This document shows positions 6,664-14,356 of a stretch of DNA of 64,000 bases, one piece after another; the first letter of the stretch is position 1; every line of letters begins with the position of its first letter. This DNA is from Pseudomonas crudilactis. Its GTDB lineage: Bacteria; Pseudomonadota; Gammaproteobacteria; Pseudomonadales; Pseudomonadaceae. Location of the stretch: NCBI RefSeq assembly GCF_013433315.1, contig NZ_WXVV01000030.1, forward strand, positions 21,195-85,194. Reading direction: 5' to 3'. The position numbers and the translations under genes are program-made. The notes beneath the pieces were generated by a model. The model worked only from the letters and a program-made list of their open reading frames with translations, did no database searches and was not told the DNA's origin.

Positions 6664-9294
6664 ATGGGCAAATCGCTGGTCATTGTGGAATCCCCGGCTA
6701 AGGCCAAGACCATCAACAAGTATCTGGGTAACCAATACGTGGTGAAGTCGAGTATCGGCCATATCCGAGACCTGCCCACCAGCGGTTCGGCTAGCGCCAG
6801 CAAAGAGCCAGCCGCCAAGCGCGGCAAGGCTGCTGCGGGCGAAGGTCCGGTGCTCTCGCCGAAAGAGAAAGCGCGCAAGCAGCTGGTCTCGCGTATGGGT
6901 GTCGATCCCGATCATGGCTGGAAAGCCAAGTACGAGATCCTTCCGGGTAAAGAGAAGGTCATCGAGGAGCTGCGTCGGCTCGCCAAAGATGCTGACACCA
7001 TCTATCTCGCAACCGACTTGGATCGCGAGGGGGAAGCCATTGCCTGGCACCTGCGCGAAGCCATCGGTGGTGATGACAGCCGCTACAAGCGCGTGGTGTT
7101 CAACGAAATTACCAAAAAGGCGATTCAGGAAGCCTTCTCGGAACCGGGCGAGCTGGACATCGATCGTGTCAACGCTCAACAGGCCCGCCGTTTCCTCGAC
7201 CGCGTTGTGGGTTACATGGTTTCGCCGCTGCTGTGGGCGAAAATCGCCCGTGGCCTGTCCGCCGGTCGTGTGCAATCGGTTGCCGTGAAGCTGGTGGTTG
7301 AGCGTGAGCGTGAAATCCGTGCGTTCAACCCGGAAGAGTACTGGGAAGTGCATGCCGATCTCGGCACCACCAAAGGCTCGACCGTGCGTTTCGAAGTAGC
7401 TCGTGAGAAAGGCGAAGCGTTCAAGCCGCTCAACGAAGCGCAGGCCATGGCCGCGCTGGAGAAACTCAAGTCTTCCAGCTACAGCATCGTCAAACGCGAA
7501 GACAAGCCGACCAGCAGCAAGCCGTCGGCGCCGTTCATCACGTCCACCTTGCAACAGGCAGCGAGTAACCGCCTGGGCTTCGGCGTGAAGAAAACCATGA
7601 TGATGGCCCAGCGTCTGTACGAAGCCGGCTACATCACTTATATGCGTACCGACTCGACCAACCTCTCGGCTGACGCCGTGGCGATGGCACGCACTTACAT
7701 CGAAGACGAATTCGGCAAGAAGTACCTGCCGGAAACGCCAAATGTCTACAGCAGCAAGGAAGGCGCTCAAGAGGCTCACGAAGCGATTCGTCCGTCCGAC
7801 GCCAACACCATTCCGAGCAAGCTGACGGGCATGGAGCGTGACGCTGAGCGCCTCTACGAGCTGATCTGGCGCCAGTTCCTCGCTTGCCAGATGCTGCCAG
7901 CGCAATACCTGTCGACCACCGTCAGCGTAGGTGCTGGTGACTTCGAGCTGCGCGCCAAGGGCCGTATCCTCAAGTTCGACGGCTACACCCGTGTCATGCC
8001 ACAGATTGCCAAGCCGGGCGATGACGACGTGCTGCCTGATATGGCGCAGGGCGACGTGATGAAGCTGATCAAGCTCGATCCGTCGCAGCACTTCACCAAG
8101 CCGCCGGCGCGTTACTCGGAAGCCAGCCTGGTTAAAGAAATGGAAAAACGTGGCATCGGTCGTCCTTCGACTTACGCTGCGATCATTTCGACCATTCAGG
8201 ATCGTGGCTACGTGACCCTGCATAACCGTCGTTTCTACTCGGAAAAGATGGGCGACATCGTCACCGAGCGTCTGTCGGAAAGCTTCTCCAATCTCATGGA
8301 CTACGGCTTCACCGCCGGCATGGAAGAGAACCTCGATGACGTGGCGCAGGGCGAGCGTGACTGGAAAAGCGTGCTGGACGAGTTCTATGGCGACTTCAAA
8401 AAGAAACTCGAAGTGGCCGAAAATCCGGACAGCGGCATGCGTGCCAACCAGCCGGTGATGACCGATATTCCGTGCACGACCTGTGGTCGTCCGATGCAGA
8501 TTCGTACTGCGTCGACCGGCGTGTTCCTCGGTTGCTCGGGCTACAGCCTGCCGCCGAAAGAGCGCTGCAAGGCCACCGTCAACCTGGTGCCGGGCGACGA
8601 GATTGCTGCGGACGACGAGGGCGAATCGGAATCGCTGGTGTTGCGTGGCAAGCATCGCTGCCCGATCTGCAGCACGGCGATGGACGCTTACCTGCTCGAC
8701 GAGAAGCGCAAGCTGCACATCTGCGGTAACAATCCGGATTGTGCTGGCTACGAAATCGAAGAAGGCAGCTATCGCATCAAGGGCTACGAAGGTCCGAGCC
8801 TGGAATGCGACAAATGTGGCAGCGAGATGCAGCTCAAGACTGGCCGTTTCGGCAAGTTCTTCGGTTGCACCAATCCTGAGTGCAAGAACACCCGCAAACT
8901 GTTGAAAAGCGGTGATGCAGCGCCGCCGAAGATGGATCCGGTGAAGATGCCTGAGCTGAAATGCGAAAAGGTCAACGACACCTACATCCTCCGTGACGGT
9001 GCCTCGGGTCTGTTCCTGGCCGCCAGTCAGTTCCCGAAAAACCGTGAGACCCGTGCTCCGCTGGTGATCGAGATCCTGCCGCACAAGGATGAGATCGATC
9101 CGAAGTATCACTTCCTCTGCGACGCGCCGAAGAAGGATCCTGATGGTCTGCCAGCGGTGATCCGCTACAGCCGCAAGACCAAGGAGCAATACGTGCAGAC
9201 CGAAGTCGATGGCAAGCCTACCGGTTGGAAGGCGTACTTCGACGGCGGCAAGTGGACGGTTGAAGACAAGCGTACGAAGGCCAAAGCTGAATAA
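6664..9294 (+). CDS. topA: DNA topoisomerase I
   Basis: An 876-residue type IA topoisomerase that relaxes negative supercoils. The N-terminal TOPRIM domain has LVIVESPAKAKTINKYLG and the acidic triad in ATDLDREGEAIAWHL. The active-site tyrosine is in YITYMRTDSTNLS (about residue 325). The C-terminal third has zinc-ribbon modules with Cys pairs in PCTTCGRP, CPICSTAMD and CDKCGSEMQ, followed by a Lys-rich end. ATG 6664 has CAGGA upstream. It is a single-gene unit with its own promoter and terminator. Confidence 0.97.
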   Translation: MGKSLVIVESPAKAKTINKYLGNQYVVKSSIGHIRDLPTSGSASASKEPAAKRGKAAAGEGPVLSPKEKARKQLVSRMGVDPDHGWKAKYEILPGKEKVIEELRRLAKDADTIYLATDLDREGEAIAWHLREAIGGDDSRYKRVVFNEITKKAIQEAFSEPGELDIDRVNAQQARRFLDRVVGYMVSPLLWAKIARGLSAGRVQSVAVKLVVEREREIRAFNPEEYWEVHADLGTTKGSTVRFEVAREKGEAFKPLNEAQAMAALEKLKSSSYSIVKREDKPTSSKPSAPFITSTLQQAASNRLGFGVKKTMMMAQRLYEAGYITYMRTDSTNLSADAVAMARTYIEDEFGKKYLPETPNVYSSKEGAQEAHEAIRPSDANTIPSKLTGMERDAERLYELIWRQFLACQMLPAQYLSTTVSVGAGDFELRAKGRILKFDGYTRVMPQIAKPGDDDVLPDMAQGDVMKLIKLDPSQHFTKPPARYSEASLVKEMEKRGIGRPSTYAAIISTIQDRGYVTLHNRRFYSEKMGDIVTERLSESFSNLMDYGFTAGMEENLDDVAQGERDWKSVLDEFYGDFKKKLEVAENPDSGMRANQPVMTDIPCTTCGRPMQIRTASTGVFLGCSGYSLPPKERCKATVNLVPGDEIAADDEGESESLVLRGKHRCPICSTAMDAYLLDEKRKLHICGNNPDCAGYEIEEGSYRIKGYEGPSLECDKCGSEMQLKTGRFGKFFGCTNPECKNTRKLLKSGDAAPPKMDPVKMPELKCEKVNDTYILRDGASGLFLAASQFPKNRETRAPLVIEILPHKDEIDPKYHFLCDAPKKDPDGLPAVIRYSRKTKEQYVQTEVDGKPTGWKAYFDGGKWTVEDKRTKAKAE

Positions 9295-9311
9295 GCATTA
9301 GCCTGATACTG

Positions 9312-9357
9312 AAAGGCCGCATGAGAACCCTTGGGTTTTCATGCGGCCTTTTTGTTT
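9312..9357 (+). terminator. Terminator of topA
   Basis: 13-bp stem AAAGGCCGCATGA/TCATGCGGCCTTT (9312-9324 with 9339-9351), with further pairing inside the loop, then a T-run. Confidence 0.9.
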
Positions 9358-9437
9358 TGTGCTTGCGGTGGGATCGGCTGATCCACGACACTGTCCGGCC
9401 TGTGTGAAGCAATTATTTCGTTGTGGAGAGCGCCGTC

Positions 9438-9962
9438 ATGGCTCACGAACTCTATACCCGTACCAATCAAAAGATCTATTTCGCCGGCCTGTCGCTGGAA
9501 GCTCTGGCTCGCGCTGAAGAAGGCCGGGCGATGAACTCTCTGGCGCTGATTCAGGCCGGTCGTGAATCGGCCTTGTTTCACCTGTACGGCGCCTTGCTGG
9601 GGCTTTGTCATGAGATCGCGGGTTTCTATCGTCTGCCGCAGGCCAATGCGCCGCGGGCCGAGATGCTGCTGACGCGTGAAGTGCTGGAGTCGATCGCAAT
9701 TCCCGAACTGGCCGAAATGGTTGAGTTGGCTGGCAATTCTGAAACCTGGTTGGCAAAACTGCTGGCAGCGCATTCGGCGCTGTTTCAACCGCCACGAGTG
9801 CCGCACAAGCCGAAGGGTGATGTGACGCAACCGTTGATTCAGGCGATTAATCTGGACGAAGAAGAAGCGCCAGAAGAGTTGAGTCGAGAGGAGCTGGAGA
9901 GCTGGCGGCAGAACTTGAAAGGTCTGGCGATACGTTTCCGCGAAGGCTTGAACGAGTGCTGA
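9438..9962 (+). CDS. Conserved Pseudomonas hypothetical protein (PA3010-like by position)
   Basis: A 174-residue, mostly helical soluble protein with no signal peptide or membrane segment. It opens MAHELYTRTNQKIYFAGLSLEALARAE and is rich in Ala, Leu and Glu; an acidic patch (DEEEAPEELSREELE) precedes the C-terminal helix. I recognise no catalytic motif. ATG 9438 has GTGGAGAG upstream; a start at 9423 is possible but is less well spaced. Gene order after topA matches a conserved unknown in pseudomonads, so it is real; function unknown. Confidence 0.75.
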   Translation: MAHELYTRTNQKIYFAGLSLEALARAEEGRAMNSLALIQAGRESALFHLYGALLGLCHEIAGFYRLPQANAPRAEMLLTREVLESIAIPELAEMVELAGNSETWLAKLLAAHSALFQPPRVPHKPKGDVTQPLIQAINLDEEEAPEELSREELESWRQNLKGLAIRFREGLNEC

Positions 9963-10034
9963 GGGCGATTGACACGGTGGCAATCTGAAACATGCTGCTG
10001 GTCAAGATCCCGAGCGAAGCCTGAATGATGTCTA

Positions 10035-10040
10035 TATAAT
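10035..10040 (+). promoter_or_regulatory. Candidate -10 element before the 77-residue gene
   Basis: TATAAT at 10035-10040, 28 bp before the ATG at 10069. No good -35 box is visible at the normal distance. Confidence 0.4.
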
Positions 10041-10068
10041 CCCTGCCTTTCGTGGAGAACAGACCTTT

Positions 10069-10302
10069 ATGCCAACGTCCTTTCTAGAAATTGTCGAGTT
10101 ACCAGACGGCCGAATCGAACTGCGCAGGGCTGAGGACGAGGGTTCTCTGGTGACGCTGGATTTCTCCGAGGATGCCAAGGCTTTCCTGCAAGGTCAGCAT
10201 GTGGAAATCGCCAAGGCGATGTTAAGCGTCGGCGTGCAAATGGCCGGTCGCATGGTCGAAGGCGAGTTTGATAAGGAAGAAGGACCGCGGGTTCTTCATT
10301 GA
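10069..10302 (+). CDS. Small conserved hypothetical protein (PA3009-like by position)
   Basis: 77 residues, acidic, no signal peptide. MPTSFLEIVELPDGRIELRR suggests a short beta-hairpin start, followed by an amphipathic helical part (VEIAKAMLSVGVQMAGRMVEGEF). GTGGAGAA precedes the ATG. It lies next to the sulA-like/lexA pair and converges on it, as in P. aeruginosa (from memory). No known domain is recognised; function unknown. Confidence 0.75.
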   Translation: MPTSFLEIVELPDGRIELRRAEDEGSLVTLDFSEDAKAFLQGQHVEIAKAMLSVGVQMAGRMVEGEFDKEEGPRVLH

Positions 10303-10398
10303 TCCTGGCGTCTTTTTACTTTTTGACGTTACCGCTTCAGATCGGCTTCTCTGTCCCTGGAGAAGCCCTGCGCTTCACACAGCGCGTATAAGCACCAA

Positions 10399-10872
10399 TC
10401 AACCCAAACGAATATTCAGGCTCTGAGCATCGCCCGTGCGTGCGGCGTTGATCAGTTGTTGCCGTGAATTTGCGTTCAATGGGTTGAGCCAAGTGACTAC
10501 GGTGTGACTGCGACCCAGTTTCAGGGCTTCGCATGCCAGTTGCTGAGCGCTTTGAGCGCCTCTTGGTTGCAGCAGCAGAATACGCTCGCGATTCAAGCCG
10601 GCATCCCGCAGCCATGTCTGGGTCAGGCTCGCAGGAGGCGCTATCAGCGTCAGCCAGCGCGCGTCCTGATCCTCACTGAGTTCGCGAAGGATCGGGGCAA
10701 GAAGGTTCAGACAGTTCCCGGTAGCACCGCGCAGTGACAGCTCGCTGAATACTTCAGGTTCGGCAATCCACGGGCGCTCGACGACCTCTTTGAGGATCGG
10801 CGCCATCGGTTGTGCCAGAAACGCTTCGAATAAAGGCAGTTGTGTTTGCTGAGGGGTGTGTGGGAACTGCAT
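10399..10872 (-). CDS. sulA: SulA-like SOS cell-division inhibitor
   Basis: 157 residues. The protein reads like SulA/RecA-fold proteins: LNLLAPILRELSE, RWLTLIAPPASLTQTWLRDAGLNRERILLLQP, and HTVVTWLNPL. SulA binds FtsZ and stops division during DNA damage. The start at 10872 has a perfect AGGAGG; a start at 10905 would overlap lexA. It lies 10 bp after the lexA stop, so it is co-transcribed from the LexA-repressed promoter, the arrangement known in pseudomonads. Confidence 0.85.
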   Translation of the reverse strand: MQFPHTPQQTQLPLFEAFLAQPMAPILKEVVERPWIAEPEVFSELSLRGATGNCLNLLAPILRELSEDQDARWLTLIAPPASLTQTWLRDAGLNRERILLLQPRGAQSAQQLACEALKLGRSHTVVTWLNPLNANSRQQLINAARTGDAQSLNIRLG

Positions 10873-10882
10873 AAAGCCTCCT

Positions 10883-11491
10883 TTAGCGGCGAATGACGCC
10901 GACACTCAAGCCTTCGATCACCAGTTCCTGATCTTTCAGGTCGACTTCGATAGGGGCGAACTCGGGGTTTTCGGCAATCAGCCAGACCTTGCTGCCTTCA
11001 CGCTTGAAGCGTTTGACCGTCACTTCATCGCCGATGCGTGCGACGACAACCTGACCGTTACGCGCTTCGCGGGTGGTGTGCACCGCGAGGAGGTCGCCGT
11101 CGAAAATGCCGATGTCCTTCATGCTCATGCCTTGCACCCGCAACAGGTAGTCGGCACGAGGTTGAAAGAAGGTTGGATTGATGTTGCAGGATTCCTCGAT
11201 ATGCTGCTGGGCGAGGATTGGCGCGCCGGCAGCAACCCGGCCAATGATCGGCAGGGTGGAGTCGTCAGCCTTGGCTTCGAAGCCAGGGATGCGAATGCCG
11301 CGAGAGGCGCCGGGAGTCATCTCGATGGCACCCTTGCGAGCCAGTGCCTTGAGATGTTCTTCAGCCGCGTTCGGCGACTTGAAGCCCAGTTCCTGAGCGA
11401 TTTCCGCACGGGTTGGCGGGTAGCCGTTGTCTTCGAGGCAGCGTTTGATAAAGGCCAGAATCTCGGCTTGGCGTGGCGTCAGCTTTAGCAT
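10883..11491 (-). CDS. lexA: LexA repressor
   Basis: 202 residues. The N-terminal winged helix (TPRQAEILAFIKRCLEDNG, TRAEIAQELGF) binds SOS boxes. The self-cleavage site is Ala88-Gly89 in RVAAGAPI, and the Ser/Lys dyad is Ser123 (GMSM) and Lys160 (VTVKR), offset by four from E. coli. Damage-activated RecA triggers cleavage and frees the operon. Two SOS boxes lie in its own promoter region (11502-11536), giving autoregulation together with the downstream sulA-like gene. Confidence 0.97.
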   Translation of the reverse strand: MLKLTPRQAEILAFIKRCLEDNGYPPTRAEIAQELGFKSPNAAEEHLKALARKGAIEMTPGASRGIRIPGFEAKADDSTLPIIGRVAAGAPILAQQHIEESCNINPTFFQPRADYLLRVQGMSMKDIGIFDGDLLAVHTTREARNGQVVVARIGDEVTVKRFKREGSKVWLIAENPEFAPIEVDLKDQELVIEGLSVGVIRR

Positions 11492-11501
11492 ATTGATCGC
11501 T

Positions 11502-11517
11502 CTGTCTTTTTATACAG
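11502..11517. promoter_or_regulatory. SOS (LexA) box 1
   Basis: CTG-N10-CAG palindrome CTGTCTTTTTATACAG, 10 bp upstream of the lexA start. Confidence 0.85.
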
Positions 11518-11520
11518 TGA

Positions 11521-11536
11521 CTGGGATTATATACAG
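11521..11536. promoter_or_regulatory. SOS (LexA) box 2
   Basis: CTGGGATTATATACAG fits CTG-N10-CAG and lies 19 bp from box 1, start to start. Two boxes before lexA allow cooperative, sensitive autoregulation. Confidence 0.8.
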
Positions 11537-11678
11537 TGAAGCGTCCTTGGCAATGCCCGTTTTTTTGCAGGCCGCCAGACGGTCGGCAGCCTTGCTTATT
11601 AATGCATCGGTCTTGTGTGGTTAAATAGCTGACCGACCATTCCCAAAACGAACCGGCAGGCTTGACAAGGCACTGGCT

Positions 11679-11705
11679 GAAACGTATGTTTCAAACAAGT
11701 GTTTG
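11679..11705. promoter_or_regulatory. Tandem PsrA boxes (autoregulation)
   Basis: Two perfect palindromes sharing one base: GAAACGTATGTTTC (11679-11692) and CAAACAAGTGTTTG (11692-11705). Both fit the PsrA consensus (G/C)AAAC-N2-4-GTTT(G/C). They end 15 bp before the psrA ATG. Confidence 0.85.
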
Positions 11706-11720
11706 TCAGGCGGAGTAGCC

Positions 11721-12428
11721 ATGGCCCAGTCGGAAACCGTTGAACGCATTCTTGATGCTGCCGAGCAGTTGTTCGCGGAGAAAGGTTTCGCTGAAACCTC
11801 ATTGCGTTTGATTACCAGCAAGGCTGGCGTCAACCTGGCAGCGGTGAACTATCACTTCGGCTCGAAAAAAGCGCTGATCCAGGCGGTTTTCTCGCGGTTT
11901 CTCGGCCCGTTCTGCATCAGTCTCGATAAAGAGTTGGAGCGGCGTCAGGCCAAGCCTGAAAACAAGCCGACGCTTGAAGAGCTGTTGGAAATCCTCGTCG
12001 AGCAAGCTTTGGTGGTCCAGCCACGCAGCGGCAATGACCTGTCGATCTTCATGCGCCTGCTCGGCCTCGCGTTCAGCCAGAGCCAGGGCCACTTGCGTCG
12101 TTATCTGGAGGACATGTACGGCAAAGTGTTCCGTCGCTACATGCTGCTGGTCAACGAAGCCGCACCACGCATTCCGCCGATCGAGCTGTTCTGGCGCGTG
12201 CACTTCATGCTCGGCGCCGCCGCGTTCAGCATGTCCGGCATCAAGGCTTTGCGCGCAATCGCCGAGACCGATTTCGGCGTCAACACCTCCATTGAGCAAG
12301 TGATGCGCCTGATGGTGCCATTCCTCGCTGCAGGCATGCGGGCCGAAACCGGCGTCACCGACACTGCCATGGCCACCGCACAACTGCGTCCGCGCAGCAA
12401 ATCAACGCCGGTCGCCGCCAAGGTTTAA
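11721..12428 (+). CDS. psrA: TetR-family fatty-acid-responsive regulator PsrA
   Basis: 235 residues. N-terminal TetR helix-turn-helix: ERILDAAEQLFAEKGFAETSLRLI, then LAAVNYHFGSKKALIQAVFSRF. The C-terminal ligand domain is helical. The protein is close to P. aeruginosa PsrA over its start (MAQSETVERILDAAEQLFAE). PsrA represses its own gene and fadBA, activates rpoS, and is relieved by long-chain fatty acids. ATG 11721 has GGCGGAG upstream; a TTG at 11703 lies inside the operator. It is divergent from lexA. Confidence 0.96.
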   Translation: MAQSETVERILDAAEQLFAEKGFAETSLRLITSKAGVNLAAVNYHFGSKKALIQAVFSRFLGPFCISLDKELERRQAKPENKPTLEELLEILVEQALVVQPRSGNDLSIFMRLLGLAFSQSQGHLRRYLEDMYGKVFRRYMLLVNEAAPRIPPIELFWRVHFMLGAAAFSMSGIKALRAIAETDFGVNTSIEQVMRLMVPFLAAGMRAETGVTDTAMATAQLRPRSKSTPVAAKV

Positions 12429-12476
12429 CCGCGCACGGGTGGGCGCGGCAGCTTGTATCCGCTAAGCTAGCCGCCC

Positions 12477-12590
12477 ATGCCGACTCTCGTTCTGAACCCG
12501 AAATCCATAGATATTGCCGACCTGCCGAGCATTGCTCACGGCAGCGATTTGTTGTGGATCGGGTTTTTCGTTTTCAAGGAATCTCTATGA
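12477..12590 (+). CDS. Possible 37-residue small ORF coupled to nagZ
   Basis: ATG 12477 opens a 37-codon frame starting MPTLVLNPKSIDIADLP and ending in a hydrophobic stretch LLWIGFFVF. Its TGA overlaps the nagZ ATG (ATGA-type coupling, 12587-12590). No ribosome site precedes it, and a promoter-like CGCTAAGCTAGC lies only a few bases upstream, so it could be leaderless or simply the nagZ leader. I do not recognise the peptide. Confidence 0.25.
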   Translation: MPTLVLNPKSIDIADLPSIAHGSDLLWIGFFVFKESL

Positions 12591-13597
12591 CTGCTGGCCT
12601 GCAAGGCTCGTTGATGGTGGACGTCGCCGGTACCTGGCTGACGGCCGAAGATCGCCAATTGTTGCGTCAGCCCGAAGTGGGCGGCCTGATCATTTTCGCG
12701 CGCAACATCGAGCATCCGCGCCAAGTGCGTGAACTCAGTGCGTCGATTCGCGCGGTTCGCCCGGATCTGCTGTTGGCGGTGGATCAAGAGGGCGGTCGTG
12801 TGCAGCGTCTGCGTCAGGGCTTCGTGCGCCTGCCGGCCATGCGCGCCATCGCCGATAACCCGAACGCCGAATACCTCGCCGAGCAATGCGGCTGGATCAT
12901 GGCCACCGAAGTGCTAGCGGTCGGACTTGACCTGAGTTTCGCCCCGGTACTCGACCTGGATTACCAGCGCAGCGCCGTGGTTGGGACCCGCTCGTTCGAA
13001 GGTGATCCCGAGCGCGCGGCACTACTCGCCGGAGCGTTCATTCGCGGCATGAACAGCGCCGGCATGGCGGCCACCGGCAAGCACTTCCCTGGCCACGGCT
13101 GGGCAGAAGCGGATTCCCACGTCGCGATCCCCAACGACGAGCGCAGCCTCGAAGAGATCCGCGCCAACGACCTCGTACCCTTCGCCAAACTCAGCAAGCA
13201 ACTGGCCGCGATCATGCCGGCGCACGTCATCTATCCGCAGGTCGATTCGCAGCCTGCCGGCTTCTCCCGCCGCTGGTTGCAGGACATCCTGCGCGGCGAA
13301 TTGCAGTTCGACGGGGTGATCTTCAGCGACGACCTGTCGATGGCCGGCGCCCACGTGGTCGGCGACGCCGCCAGCCGCATCGAAGCCGCTTTGACTGCCG
13401 GTTGTGACATGGGCCTGGTGTGCAACGACCGCGCCGCTGCCGAACTGGCCCTGAGCGCCGCGCAACGCATGAAGGTCAAGCCGTCCGCGCGCATCGCCCG
13501 CATGCGCGGTCAGGCATACGCCAGCACCGATTACCGTCAGGATCCGCGCTGGCTCACCGCCATCGGCGCGCTCAAAGACGCTCAACTGATCGATTAA
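12587..13597 (+). CDS. nagZ: Beta-N-acetylhexosaminidase NagZ
   Basis: A 336-residue cytoplasmic GH3 enzyme of peptidoglycan recycling; it removes GlcNAc from anhydro-muropeptides and thereby influences AmpR/ampC signalling. Signature KHFPGHG (about residue 165) with the following acid/base His loop; nucleophile Asp in IFSDDLSMAGA. Start: AAGGA is just upstream of ATG 12587; the frame could extend to 12554 but without a ribosome site. It is 12 bp from mtnP, so the two are likely an operon. Confidence 0.95.
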   Translation: MTAGLQGSLMVDVAGTWLTAEDRQLLRQPEVGGLIIFARNIEHPRQVRELSASIRAVRPDLLLAVDQEGGRVQRLRQGFVRLPAMRAIADNPNAEYLAEQCGWIMATEVLAVGLDLSFAPVLDLDYQRSAVVGTRSFEGDPERAALLAGAFIRGMNSAGMAATGKHFPGHGWAEADSHVAIPNDERSLEEIRANDLVPFAKLSKQLAAIMPAHVIYPQVDSQPAGFSRRWLQDILRGELQFDGVIFSDDLSMAGAHVVGDAASRIEAALTAGCDMGLVCNDRAAAELALSAAQRMKVKPSARIARMRGQAYASTDYRQDPRWLTAIGALKDAQLID

Positions 13598-13609
13598 GGA
13601 TTTTTCGCT

Positions 13610-14347
13610 ATGACGGTTTACGCAATCATCGGTGGCACTGGCCTGACCCAACTCGAAGGCCTGACCATTCGCCAGTCACTGGCAGTGGATACGCCCTACG
13701 GCGCGCCATCGGCCGACGTGCAAATTGGCGAATACGCCGGCAAGGAAGTGCTGTTCCTCGCCCGTCACGGCCACCCGCATCGCTTCCCGCCGCACAAGGT
13801 CAACTACCGCGCCAATCTGTGGGCGCTGAAGCAGGCCGGTGCCGAAGCGATCATTGCCGTTAACGCGGTGGGCGGTATTCACCCAGCCATGGGCACCGGG
13901 CATTTCTGCGTGCCGCACCAGATCGTCGACTACACCAGCGGGCGCGAGCACACCTTTTTCGCCGATGATCTGGAGCACGTCACCCACATCGACTTCAGCT
14001 TTCCCTACAGCGAGCCGCTGCGTCAGCAATTGATCGCCGCTGTGGCTGCCGAAGGTTGCGAGTACAGCGATCAGGGTGTGTATGCCTGCACCCAAGGCCC
14101 GCGTCTGGAAACCGTGGCGGAGATTGTGCGTTTGGAGCGGGATGGCTGCGACATCGTCGGCATGACCGGTATGCCGGAAGCGGCACTGGCCCGCGAGCTG
14201 GATCTGGATTACGCCTGTCTGGCACTGGTGGTTAACCCGGCGGCGGGCAAGACCACCGAAGTGATCACCATGGCCGAGATCGAGCAGGCATTGCACGATG
14301 GCATGGGCAAGGTGAAGTCGGCGTTGGCGCGGGTGTTGGCCGGCTAA
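13610..14347 (+). CDS. mtnP: S-methyl-5'-thioinosine phosphorylase
   Basis: A 245-residue member of the PNP/MTAP family: IIGGTGL phosphate loop at the N-terminus, RHGHPHRFPPHKVNYRAN, the EAIIAVNAVGGI segment, and the GPRLET and MTGMPEAALARELDL substrate segments. The P. aeruginosa orthologue next to nagZ (PA3004) is an experimentally shown methylthioinosine phosphorylase, part of 5'-methylthioadenosine salvage from polyamine and quorum-signal synthesis; that specificity is assumed here from position and similarity. Start ATG 13610 has AAGGA overlapping the nagZ stop. Confidence 0.9.
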   Translation: MTVYAIIGGTGLTQLEGLTIRQSLAVDTPYGAPSADVQIGEYAGKEVLFLARHGHPHRFPPHKVNYRANLWALKQAGAEAIIAVNAVGGIHPAMGTGHFCVPHQIVDYTSGREHTFFADDLEHVTHIDFSFPYSEPLRQQLIAAVAAEGCEYSDQGVYACTQGPRLETVAEIVRLERDGCDIVGMTGMPEAALARELDLDYACLALVVNPAAGKTTEVITMAEIEQALHDGMGKVKSALARVLAG

Positions 14348-14356
14348 GGACTGCCC

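Noticed and set aside
6646..9189. 847-residue minus-strand frame over topA
   Set aside because: Same reason: complete overlap with topA, no ribosome site or recognisable motif.
10343..10366. Terminator between the 77-residue gene and the sulA-like gene
   Set aside because: GGCTTCTC/GAGAAGCC makes a hairpin but there is no T-run on either strand; left unassigned.
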